DNA from: Przewalskia tangutica
Lineage: Eukaryota > Streptophyta > Magnoliopsida > Solanales > Solanaceae
Assembly (NCBI GenBank): GCA_029844215.1
Contig: CM056726.1
Coordinates: forward strand, 73,585,548-73,649,547
DNA: 64,000 nt
Reading direction: 5' to 3'
Shown in pieces: positions 11,496-22,500 of this stretch. The notes below the pieces were generated by a model. That model had not been told where the DNA came from. It did no database searches and was given only the letters and a program-made list of their open reading frames with translations. Position 1 is the first letter of the stretch. Each line of letters opens with the position of its first letter. The translations under genes and the position numbers were made by a program.

Positions 11496-11507
11496 GCTCT
11501 GATACCA
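11496..11507 (-). other. Element B primer-binding site
   Basis: On the minus strand TGGTATCAGAGC lies a few bases after the LTR end. It is complementary to the 3' end of plant initiator-Met tRNA, the usual primer of this clade. Confidence 0.85.
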
Positions 11508-11511
11508 CTTT

Positions 11512-14121
11512 TGTCACGACCCGATCCCGGGCCCGTGACTGGTGCCTTACCCGGGCACCCCAGTGGGCATACATCAGAGTAACCAGCGGAATATAAAAAC
11601 AAGACATGAATCAATGAAATGAGAAACAGTTTATCTGAGAAAAAGTTACCTTTCGGCATATATATATATATACATCAAGAGTGAACAGTTACATCCCAAC
11701 TTTACAACAGGACTACAAACCTCTAAGGAAGTAAACAACTATGGCGGGACAGGGCCCCGCCATACCCTGAATGTACATAAATCTACAATGACAGGGAGAT
11801 CATACCCAAAAGATAAGCCTCCGGAGAAACGGGGCTTTCCCAAAAGCAGAAACGGTGATCCTAGGAGCGGGGATCAACAACAGGAGTACCTCTACCTGCG
11901 GCATGAACGCACTCCAGGAGGTCGATAACAGTACCAAGTATGTGAAAGCAGAAAGTACTTTAAATGAAATCATATCATTTTAAAACCAATTTTACAAATA
12001 TGTACGAAACAACCAATGTAACCGCACATAGTGCCACAGCATAACCAAAAGCAAAATAGATATAACATAACTGGTCTTTTCTAGGCCGCTAATGATTGAA
12101 GCAAGGCCAATCGCCCATAGTATCATTATGCGAGCCTAATCCTTGAACTCCCGCAGTCCGCATAGGTCACACACAGACCCGCATGAGGTATTCTCGCGAC
12201 GGGGTAGCTAACCCGCGGTATCCTCCGACTCGCACCGCATAGTCACATAGACCGCATAGTCACACAGACCGCATGAGGCATTCCTCGCATCGGGATAATA
12301 CACCCGGAATGATCAATCCTGGAACTCCCGCAGCTCTGCATAGTCACACAGATCGCATAGGCCGTATAGACCCGCATCGAGGGTGGAAAGTCCTCGGCAT
12401 CATAACAAGTCAGGGGGGCATGTGATATAATAGCAGTACAATGGGCTTATCATTTAACAACGTAAGCACAACAAGAATAACCCCCTATCACAAGACACTA
12501 ACACACGTAGCATCATAACATGTTTACTTATCAAACCATCTTACTACACTTTTCAGAAATCAATACAAGACTTTCATAAAAAAATAAGTAAATCGTTCCT
12601 TTTATCTTTCTTAAGTCGTTATACCTAACTTCCCATAAAGCTAGTATAACTCTTTAAGCTTTTAAAACCAAGTATTACTTTTCTTTCAAAAATGATTCAT
12701 AGCTCTTTTGAACTACTTCAAGATTCTTATTATTTAAAACTCAAGTCAAAAGACATCAGACTAAAACCAATTTTAGTTAACACACGTACGTCTATCGTAC
12801 TATATATATATATCAAAAATATCATGCTCAAGAGGATAGGAAGAATCACATACCTCCTCGGTGAAATCCACCTGTCAAGTCGAATATGTCGCGTGCAGAG
12901 TATCAACCTATAATATTCAAATACGTCTATCAACGTCTAGACTACTCTGTAGAATATTCTAAGCAGAAGGTTCTCTATTCTACAGAAAATTGGGCAGCAC
13001 TTCCCTACCCGCTAAACTACACAAGTCTACTGTAAATACAGTACTATGTAAGTACAGTTCAATTCACTTCTTTTACCATCCTTCTACATATCTTATACTC
13101 ATTTCTATACTACTACATTATGTAATCTCCAATTACAATAGAAGGACAAGATATTTACCTCGATAAGCCCAAAATTATCCAAGTTAAAAGTCGATCCTGA
13201 ACAACGTTTAGCTCCTAATTTGCACGCTCCGATATCACCAAGAAACCCTTAGAAGTTTCCAACAACTTCTACTTAATACTTGAATCAACTATGAAGATTT
13301 CCCTAGGTTTTCGTTTTGTGACTAAAGGATATAAAGTAGTATTTCTGGGCTTTTAGTATCGAGGTAACTTTGGAATACTACAAGGGATTTTTTTAGGCTA
13401 AGGTATTTTGGAATAGTAACACTACTAGAAGACAATTTTTCTACCAAGGGGGGGGGGCTTTTGGACGAAACAACTAGGAAAGGGGGGAGATGGTGCTTCG
13501 GACGAAAGCTTCCAAAAGGGGGGGGGGGGGGGAAGCTTGGACGAAAGCTTTACTACAAAGGGGGAAGGATTTTGTGACTTGGAAGTTGTGTTTGTGGATG
13601 AAGAAGTCTTGCACAAGAGGGGGGTATTTATAGAACCACCAAGGGCCAAGATTAAAGCAAGTGGAGGGTGTAGATTAGATAGCTTGTGTGAGTGGAGTCT
13701 TCCACCAAGTGTCCACCACAAAATTGGGACATAGGTCCACCGCAAAATTGGAACATATGTCCACCACAACAATGAGCCATGTGGCCATCCACATGGCTCA
13801 CAAAAACCGTCCACCACCTACTCCCACTCACTCAAAGAAAATATCTTCCAAGACTTGACTATTTGACTTGTCCACTAGCCCAACATTTTCGTCCAAACCA
13901 TGCCACCTAAGGGTGACACATGTCGCCCTCCTATTGGTCCAAAATATTTCATCTCTCGGAAAAATCCGTAATCGGTTAAAATATTAAAAACGTAGAATTT
14001 CCTTCACAAGGTTCGGAATCTTTTCCGTTGAAAGTTCACAATTTCATCCTAAACCTAATTAGGGCTTAAAAAATTGTACGTACGTCCTCACATACATACT
14101 CTAGAAATACGGGGTATAACA
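11512..14121 (-). repeat. Element B 5' LTR
   Basis: It is 2,610 bp and reads TGTTATACCCC to GTGACA on the minus strand. It carries the TATA box at 13625-13633, runs of G on the plus strand (near 13448-13456 and 13517-13532), the shared GTACG...CGTAC motif (12786-12800), the GC-rich repeat block (about 12130-12400) and the paired hairpin region (about 11895-11920). It is related to, but distinct from, the A and M LTRs. Confidence 0.9.
13625..13633 (-). promoter_or_regulatory. TATA box of element B 5' LTR
   Basis: TATTTATAG on the plus strand is CTATAAATA on the minus strand, followed by a C-rich run, as in the other LTRs of this group. It would drive the B gag-pol RNA. Confidence 0.65.
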
Positions 14122-14457
14122 AGAACATCCGGCACCGCGGCCCTGCCTCCGGCGCCGCGGCGCTGTGGCTCCTGACTGAAAACACTTTTCGGCTTGACTT
14201 CGCACTGAACTTGTAACTCCCATAACTTTCTACTCCGATGTCCTATCGACGAACAGTTGGTTGCGTTGGAAACTAAACTCAACGAACTACACACTAGGCC
14301 TTTGAAACACCTAGGAACTCTCAATGTAACGGGTCATAACCTGCCTCAAAGTGGACTAAAACCTGTCTGAAACCATCCTTCAACCCATCTTTCTAAAATT
14401 TTAAGTCTTAACCCCTTTCGTACGCTCTCATACGCATGGCTACTACGGGGTATAACA
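14122..14457 (-). repeat. LTR fragment D (minus strand), GC-rich, interrupted by B
   Basis: On the minus strand this begins TGTTATACCCCGTAG at 14457, a gypsy-type LTR start, and runs 336 bases until element B begins. Past the first 50 bases it does not resemble the other LTRs. It contains a block of GCCGCGG/GCGCCGG words (about 14133-14165). It is probably the start of a different LTR family, and its remainder should lie beyond the left edge. Confidence 0.6.
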
Positions 14458-15222
14458 AATATAGTATACCTTCACATATCAAGGGTTCTTCCTGTGTAAG
14501 GGAATTGACTTAAAACTCAATCAATATGAACTGATATAGTGGACACCCAACCATAGAGACTGGAGATCCCAAGAATAAGGTTCAATGAGAAAACTAAATT
14601 GTAAAGGTTTAGTTGAGCGCTTCGATGAAAGCAAGAGAACTTTGGATAATGGTTCTTAAGAAACATAATCCAAGGTCATTCTCATGATAGACATTAAGTG
14701 CTACCTGCAGAGGGGGTAAAGGTTAAGCTTCCAAAAACCTTTAATGATCCTCAACAGTTGAGGTTAGGTTTGGAAAACTTTTAATAGTGTCTAACACTTG
14801 TGAAAGTGAGGTATCACAGGATACCTTGTATGAGACCACCTATTTAAGTGTGAGGACAGGCCACCTCAAATGAACGCACTTAAGAATCCAAGGTTGTCCA
14901 CGGCCCACGACGGATAAAACATAAAAAAGGATTGACTAGGAAAGATGTTGGGTTGATACCATTGTCTAGGCATATAATAAATATTGACGGTTCAAGACAT
15001 CACGTTCATCGTGCAGTAAATATATCCGATGGTATTCTACTATGGAAGGTTCAAAGCTACAGCTATCTCTCCAGATGCAACATTGATCCGCAAAAAAGAT
15101 TGCTGAAAGAAGGCACCATGTGTGTGCACCAAAATCTCTTCCAAGAGGGGATTATTGAAAATTTTCCTTTTGTGGAGGTTGGGTCCGCCCATCTTCAATG
15201 ACTTAAACATTATGGTTCCACA
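14458..15222. other. Unassigned, repeat-like, possibly the 3' internal end of a Copia element
   Basis: No protein domain is recognisable. A short open stretch at 14932-15201 shows no known motif and is not supported as a gene. The sequence directly precedes a Copia-type LTR start (TGTTGGAG at 15223), so it may be the untranslated 3' end of that element. There is no clear polypurine tract; the best purine-rich run is GGAGGTTGGG near 15175-15184. Confidence 0.35.
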
Positions 15223-15514
15223 TGTTGGAGAACCTAGTTCTTTACATGTGTGTAATCTACTAAGTGAGTAGATCATTGTAGGGCCAAGAATTATCAAATT
15301 CCATTGAGAAATAGAATAGATATTGGTTCGCGAAGTAATGTGTTTGAGACATGGAAGAGTGATGTGTGACACATATACCACATCGGTAGAAAAAGGAAGA
15401 ATTGTTCATGTTATAAGTCTCTAAACTGAATAAGGGATTGGGACCCCAAGGGGTAACCCATGTGTTTGAAGGAGGGGGGACATAGGTGTGCTTGGGTCGA
15501 GACTAGGCCCACCC
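15223..15514 (+). repeat. Copia-type LTR N, first part
   Basis: It begins TGTTGGAG, a common Copia LTR start, similar to the K LTR start TGTTGGAA at 41537. It contains an upstream element resembling that of plant snRNA genes (15375-15386) and a TATA-like word 24 bp further on. It is split by solo LTR E and resumes at 18544. Confidence 0.5.
15375..15418 (+). promoter_or_regulatory. snRNA-type USE/TATA pair inside LTR N
   Basis: ATACCACATCGG (15375-15386) differs little from the plant snRNA upstream sequence element RTCCCACATCG. TTATAAGT (15411-15418) follows after 24 bp, the spacing known for plant U6-type promoters. No U6-like transcript sequence follows, so this is a promoter-like motif within an LTR, not an snRNA gene. 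Confidence 0.4.
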
Positions 15515-18500
15515 TGTTACACCCCGGAATTCCAGGATATGTTTATAAGAACGTACGTAAGAACTCAAAAGTGTTAAGATTTTAGACGAGTAAAAATTTA
15601 TCGAAATTATGGAAATGTCGGAAAACGAAATATTGTGACGAACGGGAGGGCGAAACGTGTCACCCCCCCTTACTTGGTCTTGGACGAAATATACATGGGT
15701 AAAATGGTCATTTGACCAATGTTAGGATGAACAAGTCTTGCAAAGACTTAAGCTTGACATTGTTGACTAAAGTCCAATGGCCACTTGGGCTTGATCCTTG
15801 TGAAATGCATCCAAGCCACCCATTTGTTTTAATCTTAACCCTTCCTTGTGCTATATAGCTTACTAGTAGCAAGACTAGTTCCCACACTTAGTCATATTTC
15901 AAGAAAATTGAAAGAAACTCTATGGAGCTCTCGGGTTTGGTGAAGATCAAGAAGAAAAAAAAATCATTTGTTGTCCAATAATCCCCATACATTAAACCAA
16001 GGTTCCTAAGAGTATTGTAAGGTTATCTCAATAGAAAAATCCCGGAAAAACTACGTTTTCACGTTAGTCGCAAGGCGAAAACCTAAGGAGTTCTTCAACT
16101 TTGAAGTTGGAACTTGAAGAGGAGTTCTTCATAAGCTCCTAAGGGTTGCTCGGAGTGGATTGGAATGTCGAAATGAGGAGCTAAAGTTGCTAAGGATCGA
16201 CTTGTAATCTTGGATCATATTTGGGCTAAATGAGGTAATAATCTTCGTCTTACTTTTGTAATTGAAGATTCCATGTTATGATAAGTTAGAAATGATCATG
16301 TGATATGTGTTATGAAGATTGATAAGTGTTATGGAAGTTTAGAAGCTCAAATACGAAAATGACAAGTTGAGTCATTTGAGATTAAATTACAATTTGGTCG
16401 ATAATTAGAATCGTCGCATATTACCTACTTGAAGATTGTAGTAGTTATAATTAATTGCGGCTTGATAACATGTTATACTAAACAACTTGAATTGAAAAAG
16501 AATTGGAAAAGACTATGTATTATTGTCCCTCCAATTTGCCGAATTGACATTGTAGTTTGGACTAGTTTGTTATAATTTATGGGGCGGAATTTTACACGTC
16601 TTGTAGGCGTATAATCCCCTATTGTTAACTACATGGTTGAGCCTTAAATGTGGCGTGTTTGGTTATTGAATTCGGCCTTGAAAAAGGTGGCAAAGTATGT
16701 AGAAACAAAGGAAGTGCTGTCCGATTTTTCGTAGAATTTAGTAGCTTTGAACTTGGAATATTCTACGTTTGAAACTAGAAGTTAATAGACGTATTATGGT
16801 CATATAGGTTGACATACTACGTACAACATATTGGACTTAGCAAGTGCATTGAACGGAAGAGGTATGTGGAACTTTCTTATCTCTTGAGCATGAATAAGTT
16901 GTAAATGTATAGTACGGTAGACGTACAAGATTTTGACAATCTAGTCCATTTGATATCCTTGGCTTATTTTAAGAATGTCCAAGTTGGTTGAGTTAGGGAA
17001 TTAACTCACTTGTTTAAAAATATTAAGGATATCTTGGTTTCTAAAAGTTAAGGGACTTGAAGTATTTTCAAAGTATATGATACTTGTTGCGTTTTAAAAG
17101 TATAAGTCCCTTGGATATAAGGAAGAATGAAATTGTCTAAAGCATAAAACTAGTATAACAGCTTTATGGGAAGTTGGTTATAATAGCTTTATGGAAAGTT
17201 TAAAAGAGTGGTTTACTCTAAGTAATGTAAGTATGATAAATAACTTGAAATAATGAAAGGCAAATTGATTTGAAGGCATCAATTGCTTAAGGTTTTTAAA
17301 GGAAAGAAGTCACTTGATTTAGAAGCCTAAATGTATTTCTAAAAGGTATTGTGACTTGTCTTGAAAAATAGATGTGACTTGATACTACGGTTATTAGTAT
17401 CTTGGAAGTTTTATATGAAAAAAAGTCATTTTAAAAAGAGTAGAAGTATGTAGTACTTTGGGTTAAATTCCCGGATTTTTATAATGACATGTTAGTGCCT
17501 TAAGTAAACTAAAATGAGAGTGTATATGAATAAGACTAATAAGAAGTTAGGGGGATTTCTTAACTTGCTTATGTTATGTACGATAAGCCGGTAGCGCTTA
17601 TGTTATGTTAGGATAAGCCGGTAGCGCTTATGTTATGTATGATAAGCCGGTAGTGCTTATGTTATGTATGATAGCCGGTTGTGCTAGTTTATGTTATTCT
17701 TACGGGGTAAAGCCCCGGGTTACTACTAATTCCATGGATTTGCTACCCATGATGCGAGTGCGGCGTTTGTACTCATTGCGGGCCCACCGGGCCCAAGCGG
17801 GTGAAATAGTCCTGTGCGGGTGAAATAGTCCCATGCGAAGCACATCGCTCCATTGCGGGTCCGTAGGACCTATGCGGGTGAAATAGTCCCAGGAGTAGGA
17901 TTGCTTAATGATATTACGGGTGGGTGACCCTACTTTGATCATGAGCCTCCTATTTTTATGCAGTAAAGTATACTCTTATTTACTCTCATTGTTAGTAAGG
18001 CACAATGTACTGTTATTTGAGTTATCATACATGTCTCCAGCTTTATTTTAGACTTATGATTTCATTACAGTACTTTCAGTTCCATATATTTGGTATATGT
18101 TGTACTGACCTCCTTCGGGGGCCTGCATTCATGCCGCAGGTAGAGTATACAGGTTGCTGATCCTCACTCTTAGGATCACTGTTCAGCTGTTGAGAAGCTC
18201 CATTACTTCAGAGGCTTATCTCAGTATGCATCCTCAGTATGGTCGGTCGTTGTACATTCAGGGGTATGGCGGGGCCCTGTCCCACCACAGTTGTTATTCT
18301 TAGAGGTCTGTAGTCACATTTGTGGTTTGGGTTTGCACGAACAGATATGTACCATTTTAATTTTGTATTATGTATATGTTACGAAAGGCGGCCTTATCGG
18401 CTAGCCGGTTGATGTCTATTGTCTAAACATGATTTTTATTTTGGGAGTTGTGTATGTTCCGCTGTTATTCTCTGATGTATACCTGAAAGGGGTGCCCAGG

Positions 18501-18538
18501 TAGGGCAGCAGTCGCGGGCCCGGGGTCGGGTCGTGACA
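15515..18538 (+). mobile_element. Solo LTR E (gypsy), TSD CACCC
   Basis: It is 3,024 bp, from TGTTACACCCC to GTGACA, flanked by the perfect 5-bp duplication CACCC (15510-15514 and 18539-18543). There is no internal region, so it is a solo LTR left by LTR-LTR recombination. It belongs with solo LTR J. It holds a TATA-like CTATATAG (15851-15858), the GTACGGTAGACGTAC motif (16912-16926), a 29-bp tandem array (17567-17686), a GC-rich block (17740-17900) and the CCTTCGGGGG hairpin region (about 18108-18140). The closing hairpin is weakened (GGGCAGCA instead of GGGCACCA). Confidence 0.95.
17567..17686 (+). repeat. 29-30 bp tandem array in solo LTR E (4 copies)
   Basis: The unit GCTTATGTTATGT...GATAAGCCGGTAGC starts at 17567, 17596, 17626 and 17655, with the last copy diverged. 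The related LTR J has a single diverged copy near 44224-44250, so the array expanded in E's lineage. Confidence 0.8.
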
Positions 18539-18543
18539 CACCC

Positions 18544-19363
18544 GCCCAGGTCGGGTCGCGGGCTGTTGGGCTATTTCTGACATTATCTTTTTGGACACAG
18601 ACTTTATTATAATTACAGTTTGGTCCCTGAAGTTTCTGGAAGACATTTTCTGCTGGCGCCGGCCATTCCAGTAATGGAAAAATCAGGGAACTGATGGCAT
18701 TAACTTTTCTGAACGTTTGGCACTTATACCACAACGTTTTGGACATTATGGTGTCCATTAACAACCCTCTTAAACACCTATTAACACCTCTCCTCATCCT
18801 TAAACACTATATAATCATTCCTTATTTCAGATTTGAGGGGACACAATATACACAATGAACATAAGAGAAATACTCTCTACACTTGGATGATTTCAGACTT
18901 AATGAAATCTCTTCCTTTATTGCAATCTTACACACTCAAAGATCATTCTATTCTAGCGAACACTTGAGTTCCTTTTGCTCATTTGTTTGATTGATATTTT
19001 ATCTTGGGAGATAAGTTGTCATTACACCATTGAAGGGATATACGAGGTAATATTATCTTAAGGATAGATTGATAATTCAATCGACTCATGAAGTCAATTA
19101 TCTTGTTATATTCTAGATTTCTAAACATATTATTGTTGTTATTCTCAAGGGACTTGCTACAGTTTCAACAAGGATCTCAAGATTTCAAAAAAGATCAAAG
19201 ATCGAAGATCAAGACCATCAACACTTATTCATGTTGTGACAACTGATGTTAGGCTTCAAGCCTATTATATTGAAATTGTAATTGATTATCCTTTCTAAGC
19301 ACTAGTGATAGTTGTATACTATTCTCATACATCCACTATAATATCCAATAGAGCTAACATTTT
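18544..19363 (+). repeat. Copia-type LTR N, second part and beyond
   Basis: This continues 15514 once E and one duplication copy are removed. It contains a TATA box at 18808-18814. The following sequence is homologous to the region after the TATA of Copia LTR K (42220 onward, then 45172 onward): TTGCAATCTT then CACACTCAAA, and ATTTTATCTTGG then AGATAAGTTGTCA, occur in both. So it is an LTR (TATA, R, U5) of an older relative of K. The LTR's right end is not clear. No coding sequence is visible. Confidence 0.5.
18808..18814 (+). promoter_or_regulatory. TATA box of Copia-type LTR N
   Basis: TATATAA lies in CACTATATAATC, at a place matching the K LTR TATA (42220-42226) by the shared downstream sequence. 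Confidence 0.5.
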
Positions 19364-19516
19364 ATGCTAAAAAACTAGAAGGTCATGAGTTCAAGCCGTG
19401 AAAACAGATTCTTGCAGAAATACAAGGTAAGACTACGTACAATAGACTCTTGTGGTACGACCCTTCCCCAGACCTCACGCATAGCGGGAGCTTAGTACAC
19501 CAAACTGCCTTTTGTT
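19364..19516 (+). mobile_element. tRNA-derived SINE fragment (TS/SolS-like, Solanaceae)
   Basis: It has a B-box-like GAGTTCAAGCC (19387-19397), then GTGAAAACAG, CTTGCAGAAATACA, CCCTTCCCCAGACCTC and CATAGCGGGAGCTTAGTACA. It ends with CTGCCTTTTG. From memory this order matches the body of the tobacco TS and related SolS SINEs. The A box and 5' end are lost or diverged. Many differences from the remembered consensus are C-to-T or G-to-A, fitting an old, methylated copy. No flanking duplication could be fixed. Confidence 0.8.
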
Positions 19517-19567
19517 TTAACAATTACTATGATATGATTAAAAAATAATCAAGAAATACATGATTAT

Positions 19568-22500
19568 TGTTACACCCCGTAAGTCCAGGACATGTATAAG
19601 AGAATGTACGTAAGGAATCAAGACTTGAAAATTGGTACGAAAGGAAGAATTGTTTTTCCGACGGAAAATCTTCCGAACGTCGGAAAGGAAAAATGTTCGT
19701 TGATGAGAATTGGATTCTCAAAATGTATTATTTCAGGAATATGGAACTTTTAACATTATGGAAGTTTATTTTTACGGATTTGGTCATGTGGGGCCCACCC
19801 GAGGAATTTTACGTTTTGTGGGGCCCACGAGGGTTACAGAATTTTATGGATGAATGAGAGGGCGACACGTGGCACCCCCACATATATGGTCTTGGACGAA
19901 AATATTAGGGGTAAAATGGTCATTGACCATGGTAAAAGATCAAGTCTTCAAAGCTTGAGATTGTTGACCAAGGTCAACTTGTCCACTTGGCTATTTAATT
20001 AATGATCCTCATCCTAGCCACACAATTGTGATAATCTAAGCCATCCAATGTGTTATATATTCACTACACTAGTGCAAGACTAGTCTTGAACACTTAGAAA
20101 AATTAGAAACCTTGTTCTTGTGCTTGAGTTGCTCTCGGGTTTGGAGGAGTTCCCACACAAAAAAATTGTAGTTTTGATCCATTGTTCACAAGACTTAAAC
20201 CCAATGTCCCTAAGGGTATTGTAAGGATATCTCAATAGAAATATTTCGGAAAAACGGCGTTTTCGTATTAGTCGCAAGGCGGAAACTTAAGGAGTTCTTC
20301 AACTTTGAAGTTGGAACTTGAAGATGGGTTCTTCATAGGCTTCCAAGGAGTGCTTGGAGCGGATTGTAACCTAAGGAAAGGAGCTAAGAATTTGCTAAGG
20401 AGCGACTTTGAATCTTGGAAATTTTAAGGGCTTGTAAAGGTATAAATTTTGTCGTTTTAGTAGTTAAGACTTACTTATTGTTGTAGCTATGGATATTAGC
20501 AAGCATGAGTTATATAGTATGAAGTTTGATAAGTATTTTGGCTATTGGAACCCTAATCCGAAAACTAGCATGTTAGCCTTAAGATTACAATTCAAGTCGA
20601 TTATTAGTTTAAGTCGTCGCATGTTGTAGAAAGAAGGAAATTATAGTTGTTGAAGTTGTTTATGACTATATAACATGTTAGACCTTAGAACTTGGAATTG
20701 GAAAAGGATTGGAAAAGACTTTGAATTGTTGGTTATGTTGTTGGCCGAGAATGGCTTGAATATGGAACTACTTCGTATGAATTGTGGGGCGGAATTTTAC
20801 ACGTATTGTAAGGCGTGTAATCCCTTTTGATTGATTGTTGTTTTGAGCCTTAAATGTGGCGTGTTGGTTATTGTATTCGGCCTTGAAAAAGGTGGCAAAG
20901 TGAGTAGAAACAAAGGAAGTGCTGCCCGATTTTCCGTAGAATTAGAGACCGTATACTTAGTATTATTCTACGTTAGATACTAGAAGTTGATAGTCTTGTT
21001 GTGACCATTATAGGTTGACACTTCTACGTATGGCGTATTCGGCTTAGCTTGTGGATTTAGCCGAAAGGGTATGTGAATTATCTCCTCTTCTAGCATGATT
21101 CCTTAAGATAAAGAAAGTATGTCCTACTCCTTAAATGATCCATTCCTTGGTTGTAATTGGATTGCCTAAAATAGAATTTGTTCTATGTACTTCCTTGATC
21201 GTACTTTGATGTTTAAATTGTAAGTTGTATAATCCATTTCCTTAGTGAAGTTTGGATTCTTAAAAGTGAAAGTATTTTACTTAAAGTACATAGAGTCTTG
21301 AAAAGGAAGTGGTTTCCAAATCTTTTGGCTAGTGCCTTAGTTCCAAAACCTAAGGGTCATTACAATGACTTTAGGGGAGTCAAAGGAGTGATTTACTTAT
21401 TTGATTTAAAAGAGGAGAAATGACATGATTTAAGAGAAGAAACTTGTTTTCTATATATTAAGAGACTTGAAGTATTTTGAAAGTTAAGAACTTGATTTGT
21501 AAGTATGTGATACTTGGTTTTAAGTATAAGTCTCTTGGTTATAAAAAGAATGAAATTGTCTAAAACGGCTTTATGGAAGGTTTAGAAAGTTGTCTATTTT
21601 GATTATTAGGCATAAGTTGCCTAGATAGTGAAAATTTGAAGTTACTTGATTCCAAGCTTTGAAATGAGTTTTCTAAAAGTGTAGTAACTTACTTTGAAAA
21701 ATAGACACACCTTGATACTACGGGTGTTAGTATCTTAGGGTTTTACATAAAAAGGAGTCTTTTGAAAAGAATGTACGTACGTAGTACTTTGGCTTGTTTA
21801 ATTGAGAATTATTCTATGTGTGCCTTGATAAGTAATTTGGCTTGGTTAATTGAGAATCATTCTATGTGTGCCTTGATAAGTACTTTGGCTTGATTAAATT
21901 GAGAATTGCCTATGTGTGTTGGTGATAGCCTTTGAGTGCAAGTATTATGTTTTATTACGTTGCCGCGACTCTCGGTTGGAGGGCCGGCTGTCTTGTTGTA
22001 AGTTACTTGGACATACCGACAGTGATGTGGGATTCCACGCATGCCTGCTATTTGTAGTACTTGGGTTAAATTCCCGGATTTTTATAAAAGACATGGTAGT
22101 GCTTATGTGTTGTTTGACGGCCGGTTGAGATAGGGTAAGAGAATAAGTGAGGGGTAAACCCCCAAGACGCTATACCACCTTCTCCAGGGTAAGAGTATAA
22201 ATGAGGGGTAAACCCCCAAGACATTATACCCCCTGCTTTACCACTTTCTCCAGGGTAAGAGTATAAATGAGGGGTAAACCCCCAAGACATTATACCCCCT
22301 GCTTTACCACTTTCTCCAGGGTAAGAGTATAAATGAGGGGTAAACCCCCAAGACATTATACCCCATGCTTTACCACCTTCTCCAGGGTAAGAGTATAAAT
22401 GAGGGTTAAACCCCAAGACGTTATACCACCTGCTCGTTTTCCTACTCGCCCGCATGGCTTTTAGTACACAGGTGGGACTTGGTGTTCATGTATGCCTATT

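Larger units (their letters stand above)
6703..14121 (-). mobile_element. Element B, minus-strand Tekay/Del-type chromovirus, 3' truncated
   Basis: Read on the minus strand: 5' LTR (14121-11512), primer-binding site, gag (11303 onward), pol (to 6703). The sequence stops inside the linker between integrase and chromodomain, where the plus-strand LTR of element A abuts it. The missing chromodomain, polypurine tract and 3' LTR are expected left of the window, on the far side of A. On the right it is inserted in LTR fragment D, with AGAAC (14122-14126) as the predicted target duplication. Its coding region is the least scrambled stretch of gag in the window. Confidence 0.85.

Noticed and set aside
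4310..14121. Plus-strand LTR (4310-6702) and minus-strand LTR (11512-14121) flanking minus-strand pol could be one element with inverted LTRs made by self-integration.
   Set aside because: The left LTR also has its own polypurine tract and pol upstream (1750-4309) in the same direction, so it is the normal 3' LTR of element A nested in B. Nesting explains everything with fewer steps.
14932..15201. 89-codon open stretch as a host gene.
   Set aside because: No recognisable domain, signal or coding bias. It lies in repeat-like sequence next to a Copia LTR.
15375..15520. U6 or other snRNA gene.
   Set aside because: The promoter-like words are there, but the downstream sequence does not resemble U6 or another spliceosomal RNA.
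19381..19500. tRNA gene.
   Set aside because: The B-box-like word belongs to a SINE body. No cloverleaf, A box or anticodon arm can be drawn.
22066..22455. 129-codon repeat protein as a real gene.
   Set aside because: It is fully explained by a 66-bp minisatellite antisense in an LTR. Kept only as a low-interest finding.
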